Source: Macrophomina tecta (Eukaryota > Ascomycota > Dothideomycetes > Botryosphaeriales > Botryosphaeriaceae). From it: a stretch of DNA of 64,000 nt. Below, piece after piece: positions 31,989 through 43,700 of this stretch. Numbering within the stretch: position 1 is the first letter of the stretch; every line of letters starts with the position of its first letter. Location: NCBI GenBank assembly GCA_024180945.1, contig JAKSGN010000042.1, positions 186,001-250,000 on the forward strand. The letters run 5' to 3'. Under the pieces are notes generated by a model. The model was not told where the DNA came from. It did no database searches and saw only the letters and a list, made by a program, of their open reading frames with translations. The translations under genes and the position numbers were made by a program.

Positions 31989-33128
31989 ATGCACGCGAGA
32001 AAGCGTCTGTCTTATTCACACCGTTTCGTGCGCGCTTCGAAGAGACGGAGGGCAGAACAACCAGGGACCAGCCGGCTACTCACAATCCCGGCTGAATTGC
32101 GCAATGAGATTTACTTGTACACCTTCACTCCGTCGGATTCCGAAGACCCAAGCTTGCCCGGCACGAGGGCATCAGACCTGCTACGACCGCTCCTTACATG
32201 TCGCAAAATATACGAAGAGGCGTGTGTCCTCGCATTTTCTTGCGTATCGTTTGCGCTTGAGTGTATAAGCGAAGCAGAGTTCGCATCGCGCCTTTCTGCA
32301 CTCCGGATCGAGCAGACCGAAGCCATACGATCAATGGTGTATTCCAACTACTACAACTACGAAGGCTATAATCATCTGTGGCTGCGCCGTCTGGTGGATT
32401 TCCGGCCGGATCGTGTCGGCATTATGCTCGAAAAGCTTTTACTCCGGCCTGGCTGGGAGGACGAGGAGATGCTGCCGTTAATCAGTCGAGAAGATGAGGC
32501 GGTTGGGGAAGATATACGTCGAGGCCCGGTTGCGGAGCTTGCTAGATCCGTGCTGGCTACAATTCGAAACCTCAAGACGTTGAAGCGGATCGAAATTATA
32601 TGTGATGGATTACTACTCGGGGGAGACATTGCGGCTGTACACAAGGAATTTAGGACGGAGTTTCGGCATCCATCGTTTCATCGTTGGAGACAGTCGATTG
32701 CGCACTGCTTCAGGCATAGTTACGCCGCATGGGTCCAAACGTGGCGCGTCGTCGTCAATGACACTAGAAGATGGACGCTGCTTACGCGCGGAGGCGACGC
32801 CGATGCAGGCCGATCTGTCGAAGTGGAGTTTCGAATGTCAAACGCCTGGATGGGCCGCTACTTTCCTCCGCTCTCAGCAGCTGCATTACGTTGGTCGTCT
32901 GGAGAGAGTGCAGAAGAGGAGAGAGATACGAGCTCTGACGAAAGCGAAGGATGGACCTCTAATGGTAGCGAAGACGAAGCTACGGGTGAGAATGGCTCCG
33001 AGCAGCCGGAGCACGGTAGTATGCACAATAGCGATGGCGAGAGTGTCTACAGCCCTATCATGGGACCCGTGCAGCAGCATCCACCGTCCAGCTCAAGCGA
33101 CAGCTTCTTTGATATGCCGACAAACTAG
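31989..33128 (+). CDS. 2EXR/F-box-like domain protein
   Basis: A 379-residue intact ORF. After a basic N-terminus (KRRRAEQPG) comes SRLLTIPAELRNEIYLYTF, the sequence hallmark of the fungal 2EXR/F-box-like domain family (residues about 28-100), with LLTCRKIYEEACVLAFS following. The middle part (100-270) is mostly helical. The C-terminal 100 residues are acidic and disordered (SSGESAEEERDTSSDESEG). These families are large in Pezizomycotina and their roles are mostly unknown; adapter functions in ubiquitination are often supposed. No TE disturbs the gene. Confidence 0.75.
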   Translation: MHARKRLSYSHRFVRASKRRRAEQPGTSRLLTIPAELRNEIYLYTFTPSDSEDPSLPGTRASDLLRPLLTCRKIYEEACVLAFSCVSFALECISEAEFASRLSALRIEQTEAIRSMVYSNYYNYEGYNHLWLRRLVDFRPDRVGIMLEKLLLRPGWEDEEMLPLISREDEAVGEDIRRGPVAELARSVLATIRNLKTLKRIEIICDGLLLGGDIAAVHKEFRTEFRHPSFHRWRQSIAHCFRHSYAAWVQTWRVVVNDTRRWTLLTRGGDADAGRSVEVEFRMSNAWMGRYFPPLSAAALRWSSGESAEEERDTSSDESEGWTSNGSEDEATGENGSEQPEHGSMHNSDGESVYSPIMGPVQQHPPSSSSDSFFDMPTN

Positions 33129-34201
33129 CTTCACGGGAATTAAGAGAAACAAAAGGTGATGGTACATACATGGTGTAAGACTTGTGATGAGAAGAGATTG
33201 AATTTGACGATGCTACTCAAGAGTGTAACGAGTGGTGGGGGAGGATCCCCTTTATGCTACAGTGTCAAGGCTAGTAAGCCACGAAGTCCTGTAACTAATC
33301 GTATTCCTTATGGGTGGACTGCCGGCTTCTTGCAACGTCGCCGTGCACGACGTTCATAGATTTGGCAATACGGCCAGGCACTGTACAACAAGGACTTACC
33401 AAGGGACCGTCACGAAGCTTGGCTCTGCAAGATTTGTATGTAAGCGCTTTCTTCTCTATCCTAAACATAGACTAATAGCTATCCCGTACGTTCTACGGCG
33501 TATTATAGAGACAACTCAAAGGCCCTCCTTCAACCTTCGAATTCAACCCTCGAGAATCGCGCCAAGACCGGTACCGTTTGAAAGCGCTCAACTCCCTTAG
33601 CTAGAATCCAGAATACTAGCATCGTAGACGTACGCGCTATTGCATGATATGAGGAGAAAGAGGTGAACGGATAGAGCCCAACCTACTACAGCCTCCGCAA
33701 CCCCACCACACTACCAGAACTAGCCAAAATCGCACCACACGTGAAACACGAGTAGAGAACACCCTAAGGAATAGTGGATCAAAATTGCCAACCACCGAAG
33801 AGATTTTGACTCCTGGTCAAAGCTCAACACATGGGCCTCCTACCAAGCACTCCCTAGACCCTTCCAAGCATAATGGACCAACCCGACCCTCCCCCACACG
33901 GGGACAAGGAGTGGGGGCCTATCACACTAGGCTCCCCTATTCCCTCCAGATGCCCAACACCGGAGCGAGAATACCAGGAAAACCTCCCAGGACAAACGTC
34001 TACCGACCATGAGATGATAGATATCCCAACTGCTCAAGACTCCCCCAAGCCCCACCCCTCCCGGTTACCCCCCAACAAGATGCACAGCACCCCATAGACA
34101 ACCCACTCAAACGCCCGGCTATCACGATAGAGTCTACTCCTACTAAAACTACTCGTAGCCCATCTCTCGCTACTATGCCTCCCACGACACTCTTCACAGT
34201 G
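33129..34201. other. no intact gene; possible eroded retroelement
   Basis: A Pro-rich frame around 33870-34100 (MDQPDPPPHGDKEWGP) has no family I recognise. The stretch ends at an LTR start at 34202, so part of it could be eroded retroelement, but the base before the LTR is not a polypurine tract. Confidence 0.3.
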
Positions 34202-34504
34202 TGTTACGACACCAGCTGAAGGGAACGGAAGGACGGCCCCACTCCCCAGAAAAGGCCCTGACCCCTCGGAACGGAAAATCCTTAGCCCGGATCACGCCCC
34301 AAAGGGCAGAAGGTGGATCTACAACCCAACGCACTGACCCCGGATCACTCGGCTCACTGGATCACGGTGAGCCAGCCAGTGAGCCACCGTGATCCAACCA
34401 AACACCCCGGGTATATAGGCCACACTCGTTTACAGTAGATAGGACCCTCGTGGTCAACTTGTCAATTGATTCTTACCCTACCATTGTGCGAAACCTCCCC
34501 TGCC
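34202..34504 (+). mobile_element. LTR fragment, chromovirus-related
   Basis: It begins TGTTACGAC and carries TATATAGGCCACACTC then ACCCTCGTGGTCAACTT, which parallel the other two LTRs in the window (TATATA..CCACACTC and ACCTTCGTGGTCAACTT), but the rest is diverged. It is a related, older LTR. It stops at the first base of the hAT-C TIR at 34505. Confidence 0.6.
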
Positions 34505-37017
34505 CAGACTGGTAAACACTTCACTTAAAGTGCCAAGAGATTGAAGTGATTGACAAAGTGACCACTTTCACTCACTCACTCATGCCTCCTAAATCTTGGC
34601 ACTCACTCACTCGGCCGGGCTCAAGTGAGTGAAAGTGATTGAGGAGATTGACGGAATCGTCGCAGGCCCGTCTCGCGTTGAGGGGCAAGGTAGACCCTCT
34701 GCCGAGGTACGGGTTAATGTTAATACAGAGCCTCCGATTGGCCGACAGTGTCGCGAATCTTGACTGTTTTGCCCATCTTGACGCGTCCTCCGTAATGCAC
34801 CTCCCACCAAAGACGCGTTAAATTAACTTCTACGACCTCCAGCAAACTCAATGGCTTCTAAAGACGTGTCTCTGACGATTCCCACCCCTACAACTGCGCC
34901 CACAGGCGTCCTACCATCTACAAACCCTGCTGGCGACGGCGGCGGGCGCGGACTGGAGCGTCAAGACTGGGAAAAATTTCCTTGGAGCCGGTACCCAGGC
35001 TACCTGGTTAGCGGAGAGGTCAAGCACACCGGCTGGACCTGGTCCCACGGCTACGACATCAAGCATGAAACGACAGGCAAGCGCCGCTGGGTCTGCTGGC
35101 ATTGTGTTGAGGATGGCAGCCCGCCAGCTGACTATATGGACTCTGGTACGGAAAATCATGGCAAACACCTCGCGAAGGAGCACGGCATCCCGGATCCGGC
35201 TGGTAAGCATAACATAAAGAAGCGAGCAGTGGTCTCAGTGGTCCAGCAGCTCCAATTGAGTGCGAAAAAGCCAGAGGAGCAGGCAATACTTAATAGACTC
35301 ATCAGATCCTTTAATCCTGCCCACTTTCAAGAACTTCTCATGGACTGGATCGCCCACGACAATATACCTTTCCGCAAAGTAGAGAGTGAACAGTTCCGCT
35401 GCCTTCTAGAGTACACAAATCCACAGGTAGCATCGACAGGCTGCCTACCCCTCACATCCAACTGTACGAAAGTGGCTTCTTGATGAATTTAACAGGCATA
35501 AGGGCGTCGTTAAGGAGGTCCTCCACGGCGCTCCTGGCCTTATCCACCTCTCGTTCGATGGCTGGTCCTCTCGAAATCGCCTCTCACTGCTCGGCCTTAA
35601 CGTACACTTTTTATCGTCCTCCGGCAAGGTGCGACAGTTCCTCATTGGGCTTCCTGAGCTTGAAGGTCGCCACACGGGTGTCAACCTCGCCGAGGAGGTC
35701 GCTTGCGTCATCGCAGAGTGGGACATCGGCTTAAAGATCGGCTATTTTATTACGGACAATGCAGACAATAATGGCGCTTGCCTGGAGGCATTGGCTAAGG
35801 AGCATGGCTTTGATGTGAAGTGGCGACGCCTTCGCTGTTGTGGCCACATTATCAACCTCGTAGTGAGGCAGATACTCTTTGGCAAAGATGCTGACGCCTT
35901 CGAAGATGACTGCGAACAGCCATAGGAGCCTATGGAGGAGCACAAGCTTTGGAGGAGTCGCGGGCCACTTGGTAAGCTACACAATATTGCCCATTGGATC
36001 AGTAGATCGCCTCTTCTGTCAAAGAAGTTCCACAACTACCAGGAACTCCACGGCGCAGCTGCCACCTACGACGTCGTCCTCGACAATGCGACGCGCTGGA
36101 ATTCTACCGATGCGATGATGGAGCGCGCGCTCATGGAGCCGTGCCGCAAGGCAATCGATGCTATACTCCTCGACGAGATTCGCGAGTGGAATGACTACGA
36201 GCGCAGGCGTCTAAAGGACGGCACCCAAAAAGGAGTCAAATTGAAGAAAAAGCCGACAATCCTCGACCATTACCTTACCACCGACGACTGGGCAGTCTTA
36301 ACTGCTTACCACACCATCCTCCGGCCGTTTCACGAGGTGACAAGGCGACTGGAGGGCAACCCGATAAATGGCGAGATGGGGGCGCTGTGGGAGGTATTAC
36401 CTGTCATGGAGTTCCTGCTGGAACACCTGGAGGCCATTAAGAGGGATGTTATGTCCTTCCCTGATAATAAGCACTTTCGCATCGGCATCAATTTGGGGTG
36501 GACCAAGCTGGATGAGTACTATAGACTGTTGGACGACTCACCGGTGTACACCGCGTCAATTGCCCTCCATCCTGCCTTTGGCTGGGAGTGGATTGAGTCG
36601 AAGTGGAGCGGACGGCAAGAGTGGATCGAGGCTACCAAACAGTCAGTGCGGAGGCTTTGGGAGGAAGAGTACAAACACCTCCCGGTCAATACTAGTCGCG
36701 GCGGCGACGAGCCTCCTCCTCGCAAACGCCGCAAAGGGACTCCCACCGAATTCGACGCGTGGCTGGAAGCAACTAGAGTTAGGACGGCTACAACAACAAT
36801 AGCGGTCGACGAGTATACCTCCTGGCAGAACGAGCCTCTGAACCCAGTTGACTACGACAACCCACCCCTCCAGTACTGGGCAGCGCGCCTCACATGCTAC
36901 CCTCGGCTCGCCCGCATGGCATTGGATATCTTCTCCATACCCGCAATGTCGTCGGAATGCGAAAGGATCTTCAGCCTGGCAGGTAAGATGGTGACTCCCC
37001 AGCGCAGCCGCCTGGAG
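34505..37017 (+). mobile_element. hAT-C transposon, 3' end missing
   Basis: The left end begins CAGACTGGTAAACACTTC and is followed by subterminal CACTCACTCACT and AAGTGAGTGAAAGTGATTG motifs. The transposase gene runs almost to its end, but the element stops at 37017 at the TIR of hAT-D. The remaining codons, 3' UTR and right TIR are absent from the other side of hAT-D. Confidence 0.75.
34851..37017 (+). pseudogene. hAT-C transposase, frameshift, stop and C-terminal loss
   Basis: From MASKDVSLT it shows a BED-type finger (RRWVCWHCVEDGS, HGKHLAKEHG), GLIHLSFDGWSSRNRLSLLG at the catalytic-core position, YFITDNADNNG, LRCCGHIINLVVRQILFG, ATRWNSTDAM and the start of the dimerisation domain (PRLARMALDIFSIPAMSSEC). 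Damage: one extra base near 35450 (SHPTVRKWLL is in the shifted frame) and TAG at 35923. It is about 50% similar by eye to the hAT-D transposase next door, so the two families are cousins. The last 20 or so residues are cut off. Confidence 0.85.
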
Positions 37018-39876
37018 CAGGGTGGCAATCAATTCAATAATATTGACGGTCAATCAATATTGACCAATGTCTTGGCAATCAATCAATCAACTGAGGTCTG
37101 TCATTTTCGTCAATCAATCAATTGCTCCGGGCCAGTTGATTGACGATATTGATTGACGGCTTACCTTGTATAGAAAGCAGCTTTGATGATCATCTCGCTC
37201 TTGTGGCGCTCAAGCCACGTCAGGCTAGCCTTTTATCTGATACACTCTTGGCACACAACGTGTCGGGCACATTCTCTTGGCAGCTAGTATATAAACGCTC
37301 TCTCAGAATGGCTAGAAGGGACAGCTGAATCTACTCTTTCAGATCCGTTCTACATTTTCTCAGCAGCTCAGCAGCAACTCTCCCACTATCAAGATGGACT
37401 CTAGCAACGATCAACACTCTGTTTTAAGCCTCTCTAGCGCGCCCACTAGCCTCTTTTCCTCTCAACAGGACTCAGATCCTGCGCAACCCACCAATCTTGC
37501 CGTTGATGGCCGAGGACCTGTACGCGAAGGGTGGGAGTACTTCCCATGGCAGAAATTCCGTGGATATCATGTCACAGAGTCAAAGCAGCGCAGCGGGTGG
37601 ACTTGGGAGCACGCATATGACATTGAGGACGTAGAAGGGCGTACCCGCTGGGTCTGTATGTACTGCGTGCACAAGAAAGCCCACAAACCAGCTAGCTTCG
37701 CTGCTGCTGGCACTGATAATCAGGCAAGGCACCTGGTGACTGAGCACAAGGTTGAGGATCCTACAGGGAAGCGTCACGTCAAACGGGCCAAGATTTCAGT
37801 TGCTCAGCGGCTTGGACTGGATACGAATAGGCCTTCAGAGCAGGCTATTGTCAATCGCCTTGTCACATCATTCAATCCGGCGTACTTCCAGCAACTACTC
37901 ACTGATTGGGTCTCATCCGATAACATTCCTTTCCGCAAGCTTGAAAGCGAGAGATTCAGGCGCGTTCTTAGCTATTTGAATCCTGCAGTAACGTCTACTG
38001 GCAGCCTTCCAACACACTCTACTGTTCGTAAATGGCTACTTGATGAATTCAACCGCCATAAAGGGATCGTTGCTGAGCTTCTTCAGAGCTCACCTGGCCT
38101 TATACACCTTGCCTTTGACGGCTGGACGTCGTGTAATCACCTCTCTCTACTCGGTATTAACGTCTTCTTCCTTACGTTCTCTGGCACGCTTCGCAAGTTC
38201 CTTATTGGCCTCCCACGCGCCGAAGGACGGCATACTGGTGACAGCCTTGCGGAAGAGGTAGCCCAGATAATTATGGAATGGGGCATTGGAGGGCAACTTG
38301 GCTACTTTGTCACGGATAACGCGTCAAACAACGACACGTGCATGGACGCGCTAGCTGAAGAGTTTGGCTTCAATCACAAGCACCGCCGCTTGCGCTGCAT
38401 TGGCCATATCATAAACCTGGTAGTCCGCCAGATCCTCTTTGGCAAGGAAGCTGACGCGTTCGAGAACGACTGCGCTCAGCCAAAGGAGCTACTCGCTGAG
38501 CTCCTACTCTGGCGCAAGAAGGGCCCTATCGGCAAGCTTCACAATATCGTCCACTGGATTCAGCGCTCAAACCTTGTCTATCAGAGACTGCACCAACTTC
38601 AGCGGAACGAGCAAGCGTTGACTGGCGAAAACGGCCCTACCTACGAGGTTATAGAAGATAATGCGACACGATGGAACTCTACCTCCGCCATGATTGAGCG
38701 CGCAATCAAGCTACAGTCAGTCATTGACGCCCTCGTCCTCCACGAAGTTCAAGAATGGGATAAATACGTCAAGCCTCGCACTGCTAGTAGGACTCAGCCA
38801 ATGCCAGCTAAGACAAAGAACAAGCCGGCAATCGTGGATGATTATCTAACCTCAGATGATTGGGCAACTCTTGCTGAATATCACTCCATCTTGAAGCCTT
38901 TTCATGAAGTCACAATCAGGCTACAAGCCAACCCAACTAGTGGTAGGTTTGGCGGCTTATGGGAAGTCCTTCCATGCATGGAGTACCTGTTGAACAAGCT
39001 GGAGGAGGTCAAGATCCGCACAGATCAGTATCCTGACCCTCACTTCAAGGTGAACATCAATTTGGGGTGGGCTAAGCTAGATGAGTACTATCAGCTCCTT
39101 GATGATACTCCAGCTTACGTCGCAGCTTGCGCCCTTCACCCTGCCTACCGCTGGGAGTGGATTGAGGATCAGTGGGCATTCAAGAAGAGCTGGATCAAGA
39201 AGGCAAAGGCAGCTGTTCTAAAGCTCTGGAAGGATGAGTATCAGTCAATTGCTATTGCTGAGGACCCACAGCTACCGCAGAAGCGTAAACGCGAACATCT
39301 CAGCGAATTTGACAGCTGGCTTGCTGCCTCCAGGAGGACCAAGCATCTAGATCTGACCGAGGATGAGTACACCTACTGGCAGCTCGATACCTCTCCTACA
39401 GATGACGCAGTCACCAATCCAGTTGATTACTGGATACTACGCCGCCAGCAATACCCCGCCTATCACGTATGGCTCTGGACCTCTTTTCTATACCGGCAAT
39501 GTCGGCAGAGGTGGAGAGGATATTCAGTTTGGCAGGACAAATGGTGACGCCATTGCGCAATAGGCTGGAGGCCAATACTATAGCAGTTGGGCAGATACTA
39601 CGCTCATGGAACGCAGAAGGCATCATTGAAAGAAGTTGAGGACTCTATACACGCGGGAGTAGCTATAGCTAGCAAGAGTTAGCTAGATTGTATGGCTATC
39701 AATCTCAACACTATGCCAAGCATCACGAGATTTTGCTACGTGAACCGTGTGTCAATCAATTCAATTCAATCAATATCAACACCTTATTGATCAATCAATT
39801 TGACCTTATTGGAAAATCCTATCAATCAATCAATCTGGACCCGATATTGACGTTGATTGAATTGATTGCCACCCTG
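37018..39876 (+). mobile_element. hAT-D transposon (both TIRs, no TSD)
   Basis: A 2859-bp element with strong TIRs: CAGGGTGGCAATCAATTCAA at both ends. Subterminal arrays of CAATCAAT lie at 37025-37160 and 39750-39870. The 8-bp flanks differ (GCCTGGAG and CTTACAAC). The left flank is the hAT-C transposase and the right flank is a Copia integrase, both truncated at the TIR. Confidence 0.88.
37394..39639 (+). pseudogene. hAT-D transposase, single 1-nt frameshift
   Basis: 717 codons are open from MDSSNDQHS and hold a BED-type finger (RWVCMYCVHKKAH, HLVTEHK), LIHLAFDGWTSCNHLSLLG, YFVTDNASNNDT, RLRCIGHIINLVVRQILFG and DNATRWNSTSAM. At 39454-39457 a run of four Cs puts the dimerisation domain out of frame. 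With five Cs it would read through to SIPAMSAEVERIFSLAG and end at the TGA at 39637. A single homopolymer difference makes either a very recent lesion or a sequencing error likely. No RIP-type stops were found. Confidence 0.88.
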
Positions 39877-42235
39877 CTTACAACTGACGATGCAACGACG
39901 TTCCGCTGGGACTACCCATTTAAGAAGAAATATCACGCATTTAACACGCTCAGGGATTACATTGAGATGTGGAATACACAGACCGGAAACTACCCGAAGC
40001 GAATTCGAATTAATGATGGTCGAGAGTTTGTAATAAATTAACTGCGAGCCTGCTGTGCAGCAAAAGGCATTAAGCTCGAGGTCTCAGCACTATACACACC
40101 TGAACAAAATAGCAAAGCTGAGAAAGCAAACTATATTATCGAGATACGAATTAGATCAATGCTGCAGGATGCCGGATTACTATTATATCTCTGGCCAGAA
40201 ATCTTGAATACTGCAATTAAGATTGTCAATCGGACACCAACAAGAATCAATAAGAATTTCAAGACCCTATACTAGTCACTGTGCGAGAAGCTGGAAATAT
40301 TCAATACTCTTCCCAATATTACCAATTGGAGGACCTTTAGCTGCACTGCCTACGTTCATGTTCTAAAGCAACGAAGAACCCAAGGAAATAAGCTTAAGCT
40401 CAGAGCTCAGAAAGGAAATCTCATCGGATATGAGGGAGACAACATCTACCGCATCTACTTACCCAGCAAGCGTACTATTATTAGAAGCTCTCATGTCACA
40501 TTTAATGAATCGAATCTGGACCTTCCTAATGTCCCAAATAAGGATCTCTCGGACGAGGAGGATCCTACAATCGAATACGTTAGACTCCCTCTCGATTCGG
40601 AGGGTGGAACTCCATCAGATTTGTACCAGAATTAATCAACGGAATCTTAGCATCAAATTAAATCTCAGCAACCGGAGGATCATGATCAAATAGATCGACT
40701 CCAATCAATTGCCCAACAAGCTCTTCGAATTCAAGATCAGCCAGACTCGCCTAGATCAACCGGCACCTTCGATCTTCCCGAATTACCTGATCTTGGTATG
40801 ACACGACAGTCTTCAATCGAATCACTACCATTTTCAGATGCAGAACAAAACCTGCCGCCAACCAATGACGAAGATAACCATACTGAATCACCGGACTCAC
40901 CTCCGTCCACCACGCCTGTATCCTACCAAGAAGAATCGAGCCAGCCTACCCTAGTTCGAAAATCATCACGCCCGAAGACTCAAACAGAAAAGGGACAAAC
41001 TTATCGGCGAATTCTAGAGGCGGGTACCGGTAAACCCGGACGACCGCGTACCATTCTGTCAATTCTACCACCAATTACAGCATATTGTTTTGCCATTGGC
41101 CTAAATCACACGCCCAAAATCAAGGACCTACCACCAGAACCACGAGATTGGTCTGAAGCCATGAATCACCCTCTCAAGGATCATTGGATTCAAGCTGCCA
41201 GCAAAGAAATTGATCAACACAAGAAAAATGGTACTTGGACGCTCATTAAGCCACCTAATTCAGCCAGGATCTTGCCATGCACTTGGGTCTTTAAGTATAA
41301 GGCTGACTCAACCGGAAATCTCGCATCTTGTAAGGCAAGGCTTTGCATCAGAGGAGATAAACAACGTCCTGGACTTGACTACCTTGAAACATTTGCATCA
41401 GTTGTCAAGCCAGCCACCTTCAAGATTATCATGGCCCTCGTCACAATTCTGGAACTTGGATGCCATCAATTGGATATATCTTCAGCATTCAGCAACGGGA
41501 AAATCGACAAAGATGATGTCTACATGGCTCTTCCACCTGGATTTTATAGTTAACTATATGGAATCAATCTTGTTGCACATCTTCGGAAGGCACTCTATGG
41601 ATTAAAGCAAGCACTACGCATCTGGCAATAGAATGTCACTGGATATCTTGCAATAATTCAATATTTCCTACTGGAATTAGATCCCTGCGTACTTCAGCAT
41701 ACTTAGAGCAAGGGAATCATTACTATCTACGTGGATGACTTGATCCTTATTTACAATGACAAGAACATAATTAGCCTTATAAAGAATTAATTGTTAACAA
41801 AATACGAACTACGTGATTTAGGACTGATTCACCACTACCTCGGCATAAGAATTATTAGAGATCGTCCAAACAAGATAATGTGGATCAGTTAAGAGTCCTA
41901 TATTCAAAGGATCCTATCTAGGCACCACATAGAGAATTGCAAGCCAATATTAATACTAATGGGACCATCTGGAGCTTCACTCGCACCAAGAGTTAAAGGA
42001 CAAGCCCCGATTAACCTAATCAATGAATATTAATCTCTTATCGGATCAATTAGATATGCGGCGAACATAACACGAGCTAATATTACTTATACAACTCACA
42101 AGCTCTGTCAGTTCACCCTTAATCCTTTAGAATTTCATCTGGATGCTGCCTATCGGATTCTCAGATATCTAAAAGGCAACCCAGATCTCTTAATCAGATT
42201 CTAAGCCTCCAAAGACAATCAATTAAACATTCAAG
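39877..42235 (+). pseudogene. Copia-type pol fragment (integrase, RT, RNase H), RIP-damaged
   Basis: The reading begins inside the integrase core (TFRWDYPFKKKYHAF, then GREFVIN and YTPEQNSKAE with the catalytic Glu region). It passes the integrase C-terminal part (KGNLIGYEG), RT (CTWVFKYKADSTGNL, VKPATFKIIMAL, DISSAFSNG, IYVDDLILI) and RNase H start (LIGSIRYAANITRANI, RILRYLKGNPD). About eleven in-frame stops, TAA or TAG, interrupt it, including after FVIN, TLY and IWQ. Gag, protease and both LTRs are missing. The left edge is the hAT-D TIR and the right edge the LINE at 42236. Confidence 0.85.
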
Positions 42236-43146
42236 GAGAGTCAACCACGCAGGCCCAGATAGACAACCTTACCAGACAAGTCCAACAGCTTACAGAAAGG
42301 CTGAACACGCTATCTACAGCTCCTCAAGCCAACAATCCAAGCTGGGCAACAGTGGTAGCACGCCCAACACCCAAGTTCCCCCTAACGTATAATACCCAAT
42401 CTGGAAACAATCCCGCAACCCTACGGATTATCACCGCGCCACCTTCTACAAAGAATACCTTCTCAAGGTACATGCCAACCAAGACTGCACTAGAACAGAT
42501 CTCTCAGGCCCTTAAGAAACACGACGGGACCAAAAATGCATCAGTTCTTGGCGTAGGGACAACAAAGCTAGGGTATCTTATCCGCTTCAAGGATGAGGAA
42601 GCAAAGAAACTCGCAGCGAGCAATATAGATTGGACCAAAACGCTTGGAAATGAAACAGCAATCACCCACCCCCAGTTTGGCATTGTAGTTCACCGGACAC
42701 CAACAGCGGAAGTCAACGTCGGAAGGAAAAGCGAAGCCATTCAAAAGATCGTCCAGGAGAACAGTCTTATTGACACACAAATCAAGGATATAGCCTGGTT
42801 GAAGAAAAGAGACTCGCCGCTAGGACAACATGCCTCCTTAGGCATCTGGTTTAGCTCTCAAGAGGCAGCCCGAAACGCTATCCAGAACGGGCTTGTGTTT
42901 GGCCAGAACTACACCAATCGAGTCGAACCTTACCGGATGGAGAGGAAGAGATGCCACCGGTGTCTTCAGTTTGGACATCTAGCATGGAACTGCAGAGAGA
43001 GAGAAAGATGCGCACACTGCTCAGCAGACCATAATAAGAAGGACTGCCAACCGGATACTTCCCCCCGGTGCGTGGACTGCAACCAAGATCATCCAACGGG
43101 ATCAGTCCAATGCAAAGGGGCTTCACCCTATCCTTTCCGCGTGTAG
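42236..43146 (+). pseudogene. LINE ORF1 (Gag-like), 5'-truncated, otherwise open
   Basis: About 302 codons are open. The added 5' part is a coiled-coil-like stretch (TTQAQIDNLTRQVQQLTERL). The rest matches copy 1 almost residue for residue through the zinc knuckles (CHRCLQFGHLAWNC, CAHCSADHNKKDC, CVDCNQDHPTGSVQC). The first ATG is at 42352, inside the domain. It is also clearly homologous to ORF1 of the EN-RT LINE at 43701-44519 but not the same family (for example KRDSPLGQHASLGIWF against KDNPLGHYASLGIWF). Confidence 0.85.
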
Positions 43147-43295
43147 GGGATGTTTTTTCTTTCACTATTTCCTTTGTTATCATTTAAATGTAAATCACCT
43201 AGTAGCACACTCCCTCGAATAGTCTGTAGCCTGCATATCGCTTAGGGCGATGGGTCGGGGTAAATGAATTCAACTCAACTCAACTCAACTCAATT
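42236..43295 (+). mobile_element. ORF1-only LINE derivative, copy 2
   Basis: Same organisation as the copy at 6668-7622 but longer at the 5' side: ORF1, stop, a short 3' UTR with the shared TCATTTAAATGTAAATCACC segment, then (TCAAC)n at about 43271-43292. There is no ORF2. The left boundary with Copia is approximate. A second, isolated copy of only the 3' end follows at 43355-43456. Confidence 0.82.
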
Positions 43296-43354
43296 TGACC
43301 TTATACCTAATTACTCTCCCAATTTGGCACGTACCAATGTATTACTAGGGGAAC

Positions 43355-43456
43355 ATCTTAATAGTCTGTAGCCTGCATATCGCTTAGGGCGATGGGTCAG
43401 GGTAAATGAATTCAACTCAACTCAACTCAACTCAACTCAACTCAACTCAATCTGGA
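43355..43456 (+). mobile_element. isolated LINE 3' tail
   Basis: AATAGTCTGTAGCCTGCATA through the GGGTAAATGAATTC segment repeats the last 80 bp of the LINE copy just upstream, then runs into about eight TCAAC units. It is a severely 5'-truncated insertion or a partial duplication. 60 bp of unassigned sequence separates it from the first tail. Confidence 0.75.
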
Positions 43457-43700
43457 CCCCCTGACAAGAACTGAGAATTCGCACTGAGACGGCGAAACTA
43501 CTAACCAAGGCTCGACCCGGGACCAAACCACCAGCAAAAGAAAGCGCACAGCGGCCACACCACGTCAACTTAGCAGCAAAGCCTGCAGCGCCGAGGCGCG
43601 ACCGCTAGGCGGGGCTATCTTATAGAGCCTTCTACATTCACCAGACGCAAAATTCTTCCCCTGGTGGTCAAAGCACAGGCTTGGCACTATACGTGAAACC

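Noticed and set aside
39797..43456. Shared words CAATTTGACCTTAT and AATCTGGACCC between the hAT-D right end and the LINE tails
   Set aside because: Matches of 11-14 bp are expected by chance within 64 kb, especially in TCAA-rich sequence; no longer homology extends from them.
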